This document shows positions 42,379 to 50,422 of a DNA stretch of 64,000 bases, piece after piece. The position numbers and the translations under genes were made by a program. Each line of letters begins with the position of its first letter. Within the stretch, counting starts at the first letter, position 1. Under the pieces are notes generated by a model. It saw nothing but the letters and a program-made list of their open reading frames with translations, was not told where the DNA came from and did no database searches. The stretch spans positions 2,170,001 to 2,234,000 of the forward strand of contig NZ_JACCBN010000001.1 in the NCBI RefSeq assembly GCF_013409505.1, written 5' to 3'. This DNA comes from Actinomycetospora corticicola. Lineage in GTDB: Bacteria; Actinomycetota; Actinomycetes; Mycobacteriales; Pseudonocardiaceae.

Positions 42379-43496
42379 GGCTCGGCGTGTCGGCCGCTCT
42401 GGTCGGTGGGGTGCTGCACCGCGGCGACGTGTCGGTGGTCGACGGGCGGGTCGACGCGGTCGGCCTGCCCCCTGCGCGCGGTGGGGCGGTCGCCGTGCCG
42501 GGCCTCGTGGACGTGCAGTGCAACGGCTACGCGGGGGTCGACCTCACCGCGGTCGGCGACGTCGACGAGGTGCACGCGTTCCGGGCCGCGCTGGCGCGCG
42601 ACGGCGTCACGGCGGTGGCGCCGACCGTCATCACCGCCGCCCCCGACACCACCACCCACGCCCTGCGCGTCCTCGACGCCGCCCGCCCGGCCCCGCACGG
42701 CGCGCGCCTGCTCGGCGCGCACGTCGAGGGGCCGTTCCTCGCCCCGGCGCGGCGCGGGACCCACCCGCCCGAGTTCCTCCGCCCCCCCGACCCGGCGTCG
42801 TTCCAGGCCTTCCTGACGGCGGGTGCGGTCGCCCTCACCACGCTCGCGCCGGAGCTCGACGGGGCGGGCGCCGTGCTCGGGACCGCCCTGCGCGCGGGGG
42901 TGACGGTCATGGCCGGGCACAGCGACGCCACCGCCGCCGACGCGCACGCCGGGTTCGACGCCGGGATCGCCGGCGCCACCCACCTGTTCAACGCGATGTC
43001 GGGGTTCGACCACCGCTCCCCCGGTCTCGCCGCCGCGGCCCTCGCCCACCCCGGCGTCGTCGTCACGGTCATCGCCGACGGCCACCACCTCGACCCCGAC
43101 GTGCTCCGCGTGATCGCCGCGGCCGCCCCGGGCCGCTGGGCGCTCATCACCGACGCGACGGCCGCCGCCGGGCTCGACCGGGCCGACGGCACCTTCCGGC
43201 TCGGCGACGTCGAGCTCACCCTCGCCGACGGCGCCGTGCGCAACCCCGACGGGACGCTCGCCGGCAGCGCCGCCACCCTCGCGGGCTGTGTGCGCGTCGC
43301 GGTCGGGGCCGGGATCGACCTCGCCGACGCCCTCGTCGCGGCCACCGCAACCCCGGCCCGGCTCGTCGGCGCCGCCCACCGCCCCCACCCCGACCTCGGC
43401 GCGCTCCGGCCGGGGGGTGTCGCCGACGTGACCGTCCTCGACGACGCCCTCGCCGTCACCCGCGTGCTCCTCGACGGCGTGGAGGTCGCGCCGTGA
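42375..43496 (+). CDS. nagA: N-acetylglucosamine-6-phosphate deacetylase
   Basis: A 373-residue amidohydrolase. VPGLVDVQCNGYAGVDLTAVG (about 41-61) has the QCNG in place of HGxxG of two-metal enzymes, as in NagA. GAHVEGPFLAPARRGTHPPEF supplies the metal Glu; AGHSDATAADA, THLFNAMSGFDHRSPG and TDATAAAG supply His, His and the catalytic Asp. It deacetylates GlcNAc-6-P to GlcN-6-P. ATG 42375 overlaps the anmK stop by 4 bp. Together with the kinase-MurQ fusion it completes conversion of MurNAc to GlcN-6-P. Confidence 0.92.
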   Translation: MRLGVSAALVGGVLHRGDVSVVDGRVDAVGLPPARGGAVAVPGLVDVQCNGYAGVDLTAVGDVDEVHAFRAALARDGVTAVAPTVITAAPDTTTHALRVLDAARPAPHGARLLGAHVEGPFLAPARRGTHPPEFLRPPDPASFQAFLTAGAVALTTLAPELDGAGAVLGTALRAGVTVMAGHSDATAADAHAGFDAGIAGATHLFNAMSGFDHRSPGLAAAALAHPGVVVTVIADGHHLDPDVLRVIAAAAPGRWALITDATAAAGLDRADGTFRLGDVELTLADGAVRNPDGTLAGSAATLAGCVRVAVGAGIDLADALVAATATPARLVGAAHRPHPDLGALRPGGVADVTVLDDALAVTRVLLDGVEVAP

Positions 43497-43507
43497 GGTC
43501 CGGGACC
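43497..43507. promoter_or_regulatory. dre-like palindrome upstream of the symporter gene
   Basis: GGTCCGGGACC is an 11-bp palindrome around a central G, directly after the nagA stop and 24 bp before the symporter ATG. It resembles the GGTCCGGACC core of the operators at 38570-38614 with one extra base, so a separate DasR-like control point is possible. Confidence 0.35.
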
Positions 43508-43530
43508 ACGAGACACGGATAGGAGCCGGG

Positions 43531-45033
43531 ATGCACGACATCGTCAACCTGGCCGTCATCGTCGCCTACCTCGTGGCGATCGCGGTGATCGGACTGAAGC
43601 TCTCCGGGCGGCAGCGCTCGGCCACGGACTACTTCACCGGCGAGCGGTCCCTGCCGTGGTGGGCCGTGATGTTCTCGATCGTCGCGACCGAGACCTCCAC
43701 CCTCACCGTCATCAGCGTGCCCGGGGTGGCCTACGGCGGCTCGTTCTCCTACGTCGAGCTCGCGGTCGGCTACCTGATCGGCCGCACCCTCGTGGCGTTC
43801 GTCCTCATGCCGCTGTACTTCCGCGGCGACTTCGTCTCGGCCTACCAGTACCTGGGCCTGCGGTTCGGCCGGCACACCCAGGGGCTCGCGTCGCTGACGT
43901 TCCTCGTCACGCGGTTGCTCGCCGAGGGCGTGCGCCTGTTCGCGGGGGCCATCCCCATCAAGCTGCTGCTCACCGAGTTCGGGCTCGACGTGAACTACTT
44001 CGTCATCGTCCTCGTGATCACGGCGGTGACCGTGGCCTACACCTACGTCGGCGGGATGAAGGCCGTCGTCTGGACCGACTTCCTGCAGATGGGCCTCTAC
44101 GTCGCGGGCGCGATCGTCTGCGTGGTCGTGCTCGCCACCCAGGTGGACGGCGCGGGCTGGGCGGCGGCCTGGGACGCCGGGAAGTTCACGGTCTTCCAGT
44201 TCGACGGACCGATCCTCAACAACCCGTACGCGTTCCTCACCGCCGTCATCGGCGGGGCGGTGCTCACCATGGGCTCGCACGGCTCCGACCAGCTGATCGT
44301 GCAGCGCGTGCTGTCGTGCCGGTCGCTGTCCGACGGGCGGAAGGCGATGATCGGCTCCGCCCTCGCGATCATGGTCCAGTTCGCGCTGTTCTCGCTGGTG
44401 GGCGCGCTGCTCTGGGCCCGCAACGGCGGGGCGTCGGTCACCTCGTTGGGGCTGTCGAGCACCGACGAGATCTTCCCGGCCTTCATTCTGAACGAGCTCC
44501 CGATGGGACTGTCCGGGCTGCTGGTGGCGGGCATCCTCGCGGCCACGATGGGCTCGCTGTCCTCGGCGCTGAACTCGCTGTCGACCTCGACGCTGGCCGA
44601 CCTGGGCCGCGCGTGGCTGGGCTGGCGCCCGGCGGAGGGGACGATGCTCCGGGTCGCCCGGTGGATGACCGGGGCCTGGGCGGTGATCATGGTGGCGTTC
44701 GCGTCGCTGTTCACCTCGTCGAAGGACCCGGTGGTGGTCCTCGGGCTCGCGATCGCGTCGTACGCCTACGGCGCGCTGCTCGGCGCCTTCCTGCTGGGCC
44801 TGCTGGTCCGGCGCGCGGACGGGGTGGCGGCCTTCACCGCCTTCGTCACCACGCTCGTGGTGACCCTGGTCGTCGCGCTCGGCGTCTCGATCGACGGCAA
44901 GGCGCTGGCCTTCCCCTGGTTCGTCGTCCTCGGGGTGGTGGTCACGCTCGTCGTCGGGGGCCTGATCTCGCTGGTGCGGCCGCGCCGCGACCCGGCGCCG
45001 ACCGGCGAGCCGGAGCCCGCCGTGCCGGCGTGA
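43531..45033 (+). CDS. Sodium:solute symporter (SSS family), candidate amino-sugar importer
   Basis: A 500-residue transporter with about 13 membrane segments of the SSS/LeuT fold. DYFTGERSLPWWAVMFSIVATETSTLTVISVPG (start of the family core, residues 31-63) and YLGLRFGRHTQGLASL are standard, as is SSALNSLSTSTLADL in the sodium-site helix. ATG 43531 has AGGAG upstream. It is the last gene of the amino-sugar operon and the only transporter, so it probably imports (anhydro)MurNAc, GlcNAc or a related sugar with Na+. No PTS component is encoded. Confidence 0.86.
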   Translation: MHDIVNLAVIVAYLVAIAVIGLKLSGRQRSATDYFTGERSLPWWAVMFSIVATETSTLTVISVPGVAYGGSFSYVELAVGYLIGRTLVAFVLMPLYFRGDFVSAYQYLGLRFGRHTQGLASLTFLVTRLLAEGVRLFAGAIPIKLLLTEFGLDVNYFVIVLVITAVTVAYTYVGGMKAVVWTDFLQMGLYVAGAIVCVVVLATQVDGAGWAAAWDAGKFTVFQFDGPILNNPYAFLTAVIGGAVLTMGSHGSDQLIVQRVLSCRSLSDGRKAMIGSALAIMVQFALFSLVGALLWARNGGASVTSLGLSSTDEIFPAFILNELPMGLSGLLVAGILAATMGSLSSALNSLSTSTLADLGRAWLGWRPAEGTMLRVARWMTGAWAVIMVAFASLFTSSKDPVVVLGLAIASYAYGALLGAFLLGLLVRRADGVAAFTAFVTTLVVTLVVALGVSIDGKALAFPWFVVLGVVVTLVVGGLISLVRPRRDPAPTGEPEPAVPA

Positions 45034-45039
45034 GCGGGC

Positions 45040-45243
45040 TCAGTACGCGATCGACCCGGCCTGGCCGGCCTTGGCGGCGGCGAGGAACGCCTGCCACTCG
45101 GCGCGGCTGAGCGTGAGCGTGCCCTGCTCGGAGTGTCCGCCGTGGCGCAGCTGGACCTGTCCGCCGTCGAAGCGCCACTCCACCTTGCTGGGGCCGCCGC
45201 TCGAGAAGGTGCTCGACTGCCAACGCTGACCCTGCACGTTCAC
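45040..45243 (-). CDS. DUF397 protein
   Basis: A 67-residue DUF397 protein: WQSSTFSSGGPSKVEWRF, then LSRAEWQAFLAAAKAG (the family's FSxxEWxAFLxGxK end). DUF397 genes normally sit beside XRE regulator genes in actinobacteria; none is seen here. The start is GTG 45243 with GGAG upstream; ATG 45273 is an alternative without ribosome binding site. It is convergent with the symporter gene at 6 bp. Confidence 0.75.
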   Translation of the reverse strand: MNVQGQRWQSSTFSSGGPSKVEWRFDGGQVQLRHGGHSEQGTLTLSRAEWQAFLAAAKAGQAGSIAY

Positions 45244-45315
45244 TGCTGACCACTCCGGCCGTGTCGGAAACATGAACGTAACAAGGGTACGCGAAAGCGG
45301 CACGGCCCTCGACCT

Positions 45316-45435
45316 TCACCCGATCGGGGCGCCGCGCTCCATCGCCTCGCGCCACCGGGTGAGCAGGTCGAGCGCGAACGCGCGCTGCTCCGTGGTCCCC
45401 GAGCCGCCGGTGACCGCGATCGAGCTGCCGGTCTA
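45316..45435 (-). other. In-frame, coding-like 38-codon extension after the prpB amber stop
   Basis: After the prpB TAG (45435-45433) the same frame continues for 38 codons to a TGA (45318-45316). All 38 third positions are G or C, as in the surrounding genes, and no start codon lies before the ATG at codon 31. The predicted peptide reads TGSSIAVTGGSGTTEQRAFA, then LDLLTRWREAMERGAPIG. It may be a read-through tail, a recent nonsense mutation, or the 3' remnant of a lost gene. Confidence 0.55.
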
Positions 45436-46335
45436 CCCGGTGTTCGGGCGGAAGTCCGCGACGGAGCTGTCGAACTCGGCGTAGGCGTCGTAGTCGAGGA
45501 CCCGGTAGAGCTCGTCGCGGGTCTGCATCCGGTCCACGAGCCCGGCCTGGGTCCCCTCGGCGGCGAGCGCCGCGAGACCGTCGGCGATCGCGCCCATCGC
45601 CAGGCGAAGCAGGGTGACCGGGTAGATCACGGCGTCGACGCCGACGTCGGTGAGCTGCGCGACGGTGAGCAGCTCGCTGCGGCCGAACTCGGTCATGTTG
45701 GCCAGCAGGGGGACCTCGATCGCCGCGCGGAACCGTTCGAACTCCGCGGCGCCGGCCATGGCCTCGGCGAAGATCATGTCGGCGCCCGCGTCGACGTACC
45801 GGCGCGCCCGCTCGATCGCGGCGTCCAGACCCTCGACGGCGGCCGCGTCGGTGCGGGCGCAGAGCACGAAGTCGGGGTCACGGCGGGCGCCCACCGCGGC
45901 GGCGATCGTCCGCTCCATCGCCTCCGGCGGGCGGATGCGCTTGCCGGCGAGGTGCCCGCAGCGCTTCGGGTTCTCCTGGTCCTCGAGGTGGCACCCCGCG
46001 GCGCCCGCGTCCTCGAGGACCTGCACGGTGCGGGCCGCCGAGAGCGGCTCGCCGAACCCGGTGTCGGCGTCGACCAGCAGCGGGAGGTCGGTGACGCGGG
46101 CGACCTGCCCCGCCCGGCCCGCGACCTCGGTGAGGGTGGTCAGCCCGACGTCGGGCAGGGCGAGGTCGGCCGCGACCACCGCACCCGAGAGGTAGGCCCC
46201 CTCGAACCCCGCCTCCGCGATCAGGCGGGCCGCCAGCGGGTTCGGGGCACCGGGCAGGCGTTGCAGGGTGTCCGACGCCAGGCCCGCGCGGAACGCCCGC
46301 CGTCGCTGCGCGGGGGTCGTCGTCGTGTGCAGCAC
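45433..46335 (-). CDS. prpB: Methylisocitrate lyase / isocitrate lyase-PEP mutase family protein
   Basis: A 300-residue ICL/PEPM barrel. The catalytic loop is KRCGH (KKCGH type) near 120, metal-binding DADTGFGE near 86, LEDQENP near 112, and CARTDA near 155. Methylisocitrate lyase cleaves 2-methylisocitrate to pyruvate and succinate in propionate catabolism. prpC and prpD are not adjacent, so another superfamily reaction is possible. It ends in an amber codon followed by a 38-codon in-frame stretch. Confidence 0.85.
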   Translation of the reverse strand: MLHTTTTPAQRRRAFRAGLASDTLQRLPGAPNPLAARLIAEAGFEGAYLSGAVVAADLALPDVGLTTLTEVAGRAGQVARVTDLPLLVDADTGFGEPLSAARTVQVLEDAGAAGCHLEDQENPKRCGHLAGKRIRPPEAMERTIAAAVGARRDPDFVLCARTDAAAVEGLDAAIERARRYVDAGADMIFAEAMAGAAEFERFRAAIEVPLLANMTEFGRSELLTVAQLTDVGVDAVIYPVTLLRLAMGAIADGLAALAAEGTQAGLVDRMQTRDELYRVLDYDAYAEFDSSVADFRPNTG

Positions 46336-46377
46336 GGGATCCGACTACCCCGGCGCCGGCGCTGTCAGGCTGGACCG

Positions 46378-46809
46378 GTGACCGGCTCCACGGACCTCGC
46401 GCAGATGCTGGCGACGCTCGACGTCGTCGTCCGGGACGGAACGTTCGTCTACGCCACGGTGCCCGCCGGGCACCCGGCGACCGCGCGGGCCCACGCCGTG
46501 GTCGTCGAGGACGAGGGCGTCACGCTGGTCCTGCGGAGCACGGACGCCGAGGAGTTCGACGTGTCCGCCACGTTCGACGCGGCGTGGCTGACGCTGACGG
46601 TGCACTCCGCGCTCGAGGCGGTCGGGCTGACCGCGGCGTTCTCCCGCACGCTCGGCGACGCCGGGATCCCGTGCAACGTGCTCGCCGGGTTCCACCACGA
46701 CCACCTGCTCGTGCCGGTCGACCACCGCGACCGCGCCCTCGCGGTGCTGCGGGCCCTGCGCGACGACGCGCGGGAACCACGCGGGGCCGGCGGGCGACCC
46801 GGCCGGTAG
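46378..46809 (+). CDS. ACT-domain protein
   Basis: A 143-residue protein with a single ACT-like domain (DUF2241/ACT_7 type): TFVYATVPAGHPATARAHAVVVEDEGVTLVL near 22-52, the LTVHSALEAVGLTAAFSRTLGDAGIPCNVLAGFHHDHLLVP block near 78-118, then AVLRAL. ACT domains bind small amino acids; this stand-alone form is usually described only as an amino-acid-binding protein. GTG 46378 is divergent from prpB. Confidence 0.8.
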   Translation: MTGSTDLAQMLATLDVVVRDGTFVYATVPAGHPATARAHAVVVEDEGVTLVLRSTDAEEFDVSATFDAAWLTLTVHSALEAVGLTAAFSRTLGDAGIPCNVLAGFHHDHLLVPVDHRDRALAVLRALRDDAREPRGAGGRPGR

Positions 46810-46890
46810 TCGTCCGGCGGGATCGCCCGTGTTCCCGTCCTCCCCGACCCGGGTCCGCACCGTCGTGTTCGCCGCCCCCGGTCGGTGTCC

Positions 46891-48726
46891 TCACGTCGGC
46901 CCGCCGTGCCCCACATCCACTCGCCGCGCGACGGGATCGCGGTGGGTGCTCACCCGCGCGGGGCGCACACCCCGCAGCGAGCTCACCACCGCGATCCCGT
47001 CGGCGCGCTCCAGGTCGGCGGGGTACAGGACCCGTTCGACGAGCTCGCCCCGGTCCACGAGGTCGGCCCGTCCCACGCCGGGCAGCGCGCCGCCGCCGAG
47101 CGGGGGCGTGTACCACCGGCCCCCGAGGCGCACCGCCAGCGACGCGATCGTCGTCTCGGTCACCTCACCGTCGGTGTTGACGAGGACGACGTCGTCGGCC
47201 TCCGGGCACGCGCGCCGGGCCGCGGCGAGCCGGCGCTCGTACGGGTCGCGGTCGGTGAGCTTGTGGTGCGGCCAGGACGCCCGGGCGTCGACGGGGTCGG
47301 AGAGCAACGGCGGGGCGAGGCGGACCGGGCGGCCGTCGTCGACCGGCAGGGCGGCGCACTGCACCTCGACCCGGCCGTCCCGGTGCAGCACCACCCGCAC
47401 GCGGGCGTCCACCACGCCGGCGAGCTCCGCGTCGAGGACCGGCCGCACGGCGGTGGCGTCGAGCCCGAGGTACGCCGCGGAATCGGCGAGCCGGGCGAGG
47501 TGCCGGTCGAGGTGCACGGCGACGCCGTCGCGGACCGCGAAGGTCTCGAGGAGGCCGGCGCGGGATCCGCGGCGGGTGAGGACCGCGGCCTTCGCGCGCA
47601 GTTCGGCGTACTCGGCGGCCGCGTCGGAGTCCCACGTGACCCCGCCGCCGGTGCCGTAGACCGCGCGTCCCGTGGTGCGGTCGGCCACGACCGTCCGGAT
47701 CGGCACGCTGAACTGCACGTCCGGCAGGCCGGTGCCGTGGCCGGGCGGCGCGACCCAGCCGACGGCGCCGCAGTAGACGCCGCGCGCGGAGTCCTCGAGC
47801 TCGGCGATCAGGCGCATCGTCGACCCCTTCGGCGCCCCCGTGACCGATCCGCACGGGAAGAGCGCCCGCAGCAGCGCCGTCACCCCGACGCCGGGTCGGG
47901 CCGTGGCGGTGACCTCGCTCGTCAGCTGCCACACGGTCTCGTAGCGCTCGGCGACGCACAGGGCCCCGGCCCGGACGGTGCCGTCGACCGCCACGCGCGC
48001 CACGTCGTTGCGCAGGAGGTCGACGATCATGACGTTCTCGGCGCGTTCCTTCGGGTCGCCGCGCAACCGCGCGACGACGACGTCGTCCTCGGCGGTGGTG
48101 CGCCCGCGCGCGGCCGTGCCCTTCATCGGCCGCAGCGTCAGACGATCGCCCTCGCGCCGGACGAACAGCTCCGGGCTCGCGCTGACCACCACGAAGCGCC
48201 CGAGGTCGAGCAGCGCGTGGTGCGCCCCGCGTTGGGCGTGGGCCAGGTCCGCGTAGAGCCCCGTGAGGTCGGGGTCGCCCACGAGGTCGAGCTCGCCGTC
48301 GACCCGGGTGGTGAGGTTGGTCTGGTAGGTCCGGCCCGCCGCGATGTGCTCGTGCACCAGGGCGACCCGGCGGGCGTGCGACGCGGCGTCCTCGCGCACG
48401 GTCCACCGCCCGGGCGCGGCGCCGGCCGGGGCCACCACCGGCACCTCCCACGGCGCCGTCGTGGTGAGCCCGAACCGGACCAGGGGCGGGCCGTCGGGGT
48501 CCGGTTCGCGGGTGACGAGGTGGGCATCGAGTCCGCCGGCGGCCTCGTAGGCGACGTGACCGTAGGCCCAGGCCCCGCGCGCGACGGCCGCGTCGAGGGC
48601 CTCCAGGACCGGGACCACCTCGTCCGGCCGGGTCGCGACGAGCAGGTCGTCCGGCGCGGCGAAGGCCAGGGCCCGCCCGGCCCGCAGGTCGTCGAAGCGG
48701 GCGCCGACGGCCGGGCGCGGCGTCAC
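46891..48726 (-). CDS. pabB: Aminodeoxychorismate synthase component I fused to aminodeoxychorismate lyase (PabB-PabC)
   Basis: A 611-residue fusion in folate (p-aminobenzoate) synthesis. Residues 1-350 are PabB: YQTNLTTRVDGE, SPELFVRREGDRL, RPMKGTAARG, PKERAENVMIVDLLRNDVARV and CGSVTGAPKGSTM. Residues about 360-611 are a class IV aminotransferase-fold lyase, with the PLP Lys in SWPHHKLTD and LVNTDGEVTETTIASL. The pabA amidotransferase is not in the window. GTG 48726 overlaps the ABC permease stop by 4 bp, so it is translated with the transporter. Confidence 0.9.
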   Translation of the reverse strand: MTPRPAVGARFDDLRAGRALAFAAPDDLLVATRPDEVVPVLEALDAAVARGAWAYGHVAYEAAGGLDAHLVTREPDPDGPPLVRFGLTTTAPWEVPVVAPAGAAPGRWTVREDAASHARRVALVHEHIAAGRTYQTNLTTRVDGELDLVGDPDLTGLYADLAHAQRGAHHALLDLGRFVVVSASPELFVRREGDRLTLRPMKGTAARGRTTAEDDVVVARLRGDPKERAENVMIVDLLRNDVARVAVDGTVRAGALCVAERYETVWQLTSEVTATARPGVGVTALLRALFPCGSVTGAPKGSTMRLIAELEDSARGVYCGAVGWVAPPGHGTGLPDVQFSVPIRTVVADRTTGRAVYGTGGGVTWDSDAAAEYAELRAKAAVLTRRGSRAGLLETFAVRDGVAVHLDRHLARLADSAAYLGLDATAVRPVLDAELAGVVDARVRVVLHRDGRVEVQCAALPVDDGRPVRLAPPLLSDPVDARASWPHHKLTDRDPYERRLAAARRACPEADDVVLVNTDGEVTETTIASLAVRLGGRWYTPPLGGGALPGVGRADLVDRGELVERVLYPADLERADGIAVVSSLRGVRPARVSTHRDPVARRVDVGHGGPT

Positions 48727-49496
48727 CGGTGGGGCCGCCGGACGGGGCCGACCAGCGCGCTGACCAGCACCACCGCGGTGGCCGGCGCCAGGACCAGCCA
48801 CGGCGCGACGAAGGCGTACGTCCGTCCCTCCGCGAGCATCGCGCCCCACTCCGGCGTCGGCGGCTGCACACCGAGGCCCAGGAACGACAGGCCCGCCAGG
48901 GTCAGCATCGCGCCGACGAACCGGGCGGTGAACGCCTCGCGGAGCGGCGCCGCGATCGCGGGCAGCACGTGGACCCGCAGGATCCAGGTCGGCCCGGCGC
49001 CGAGCGAGCGGGCGGCGAGCACCCACTCCTCGGCCCGGGCCGCGACGGTGAGGCGGTGCGCCAGCCGCGCGAACGGCGCCCATCCCATCACCACGATCGC
49101 CAGGATGGCGGGTGCGAGCCCCGGGCCCAGCACCGCCGCCACCAGCAGGCCGACGAGCAGGGCCGGGAGCGCGACGACGAGGTCGACCACGGACTGCACG
49201 AGCGTCGCGACGATCCGCGCCCGCGTCCCGTCCAGCCACCCCGTCGCCAGCCCCAGCGCGGCCCCCAGGACCAGGCTCACCAGCACGGCCACGAGCCCGA
49301 GCCCGACGGTCCACCGGATGCCGCCCAGCACACGCACGAGGACGTCGCGGCCGAGCTGGTCGGTCCCGAGGAGGTGCCTTCCCGACGGCGGGTCGAGACG
49401 GTTCGCGAAGTCCGTCACGTCGATGGGCAGGTCGATCACGGCGACGACCAGCAGGGCACCCACCAGAGCGCACCGCACCGCGACGGCGGGCCTCAC
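48723..49496 (-). CDS. ABC transporter permease, DppC/OppC type
   Basis: A 257-residue inner-membrane permease with five or six helices. HLLGTDQLGRDVLVRVLGG (near 41-59) is the DppC-type N-terminal motif, and the EAA loop AEEWVLAARSLGAGPTWILRVHVLP (near 153-177) would contact an ATPase. It acts with the DppB-type permease and the lipoprotein upstream. No ATPase gene is present on either side. GTG 49496 overlaps the upstream permease gene by 4 bp, and its stop overlaps pabBC. Confidence 0.87.
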   Translation of the reverse strand: MRPAVAVRCALVGALLVVAVIDLPIDVTDFANRLDPPSGRHLLGTDQLGRDVLVRVLGGIRWTVGLGLVAVLVSLVLGAALGLATGWLDGTRARIVATLVQSVVDLVVALPALLVGLLVAAVLGPGLAPAILAIVVMGWAPFARLAHRLTVAARAEEWVLAARSLGAGPTWILRVHVLPAIAAPLREAFTARFVGAMLTLAGLSFLGLGVQPPTPEWGAMLAEGRTYAFVAPWLVLAPATAVVLVSALVGPVRRPHR

Positions 49497-50422
49497 CGGA
49501 GTCTCGGGTCCAGGGCCCGCGACGCGACCTCGGTCGCCAGGGTCAGCAGCATCGCCGCCGCGACCACGACGACGAGCCCCGCCTGGACCGTCGGGAGGTC
49601 CCGGGAGCCGATGGCCTCGGCCAGCGTCCGTCCGAGCCCCGGGACGTCGAACACGACCTCGACCACCACCGCGCCGCCCAGCGTGCCGGCGAGGAACGGG
49701 CCGGCCTCCGCGAGCACGGCGGTGAGCGAGCGCGGGAGCACGTGGACCGCGAGCACCCGTCGTCGGGACAGGCCCTTGGCGACGGCGGTGGTGGTCGAGG
49801 GGTGCGCGAGGGCGACCCGGGTCTCGGCGCGCACGAGCCGGGCCGCGAGCGCCCCCGGGAAGAGCGCCAGCGTGAGCACCGGCAGGACCGCCCGGTCCGC
49901 GGTGCCCCATCCGAGGGCCGGCAGCCAGCCCGCCCACACCGCGAGCAGGAGCACGAGGGCCGGGCCGACCACGAACTCCGGCACCGCGAGGGCCGCCGCC
50001 CCGACGCGGTCGACGGCCCGGTCGGCCGTCCGCCCCGGTCGGTCCGCCGCGAGCACGCCGGCGGGGAGCGCGACCAGCACGGCGACGACGAGGGCCAGCA
50101 GCGCGAGCACGGCCGACACCCCGGCCGCGCCGAGGACCTGCGGGGCGACCGCGGCCCTCGTCGTGAAGGACCGCCCGAGGTCGCCGCGCAGCGCGCCCCC
50201 GAGCCACGCGAGGTACTGGTCGCGCAGCGGCCGGTCGAGCCCGAGTTCCGCCGCGAGCCGCGCCTCGGCCGCCGGGTCGGGCGCCGAGGCGAGGCTGCGC
50301 GACCGGATCACCGACCGGGTGACGTTCCCGCCCAGCAGCCGCGGCAGGCAGAACACGACCGCCGAGACGACGAGCAGGACCGGCGGGATCAGCAGGAGAC
50401 GCCGGACGAGGAGTCCGGTCAC
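49493..50422 (-). CDS. ABC transporter permease, DppB/OppB type
   Basis: A 309-residue permease with six predicted helices: an N-terminal RRLLLIPPVLLVVSAVVF segment, the LGLDRPLRDQYLAWLGGALRGDLGRSF motif of DppB proteins, and an EAA-type loop STTTAVAKGLSRRRVLAVHVLPRS. It pairs with the DppC-type permease to move a peptide, nickel or related solute across the membrane. GTG 50422 overlaps the binding-protein stop by 4 bp. Confidence 0.87.
   Translation of the reverse strand: MTGLLVRRLLLIPPVLLVVSAVVFCLPRLLGGNVTRSVIRSRSLASAPDPAAEARLAAELGLDRPLRDQYLAWLGGALRGDLGRSFTTRAAVAPQVLGAAGVSAVLALLALVVAVLVALPAGVLAADRPGRTADRAVDRVGAAALAVPEFVVGPALVLLLAVWAGWLPALGWGTADRAVLPVLTLALFPGALAARLVRAETRVALAHPSTTTAVAKGLSRRRVLAVHVLPRSLTAVLAEAGPFLAGTLGGAVVVEVVFDVPGLGRTLAEAIGSRDLPTVQAGLVVVVAAAMLLTLATEVASRALDPRLR

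Noticed and set aside
48870..49473. Upstream extension of the pabBC frame on the minus strand
   Set aside because: It crosses the DppC-type permease gene in another frame and is Arg/Gly/Ala-rich. PabB begins at GTG 48726 with a normal N-terminus.
40208..49765. Shared words CCCGTCGTCGGGACAGG-like at about 40213 and about 49754
   Set aside because: Both lie inside coding sequence of unrelated genes, are short, and are explained by GTC/GTG codon usage.
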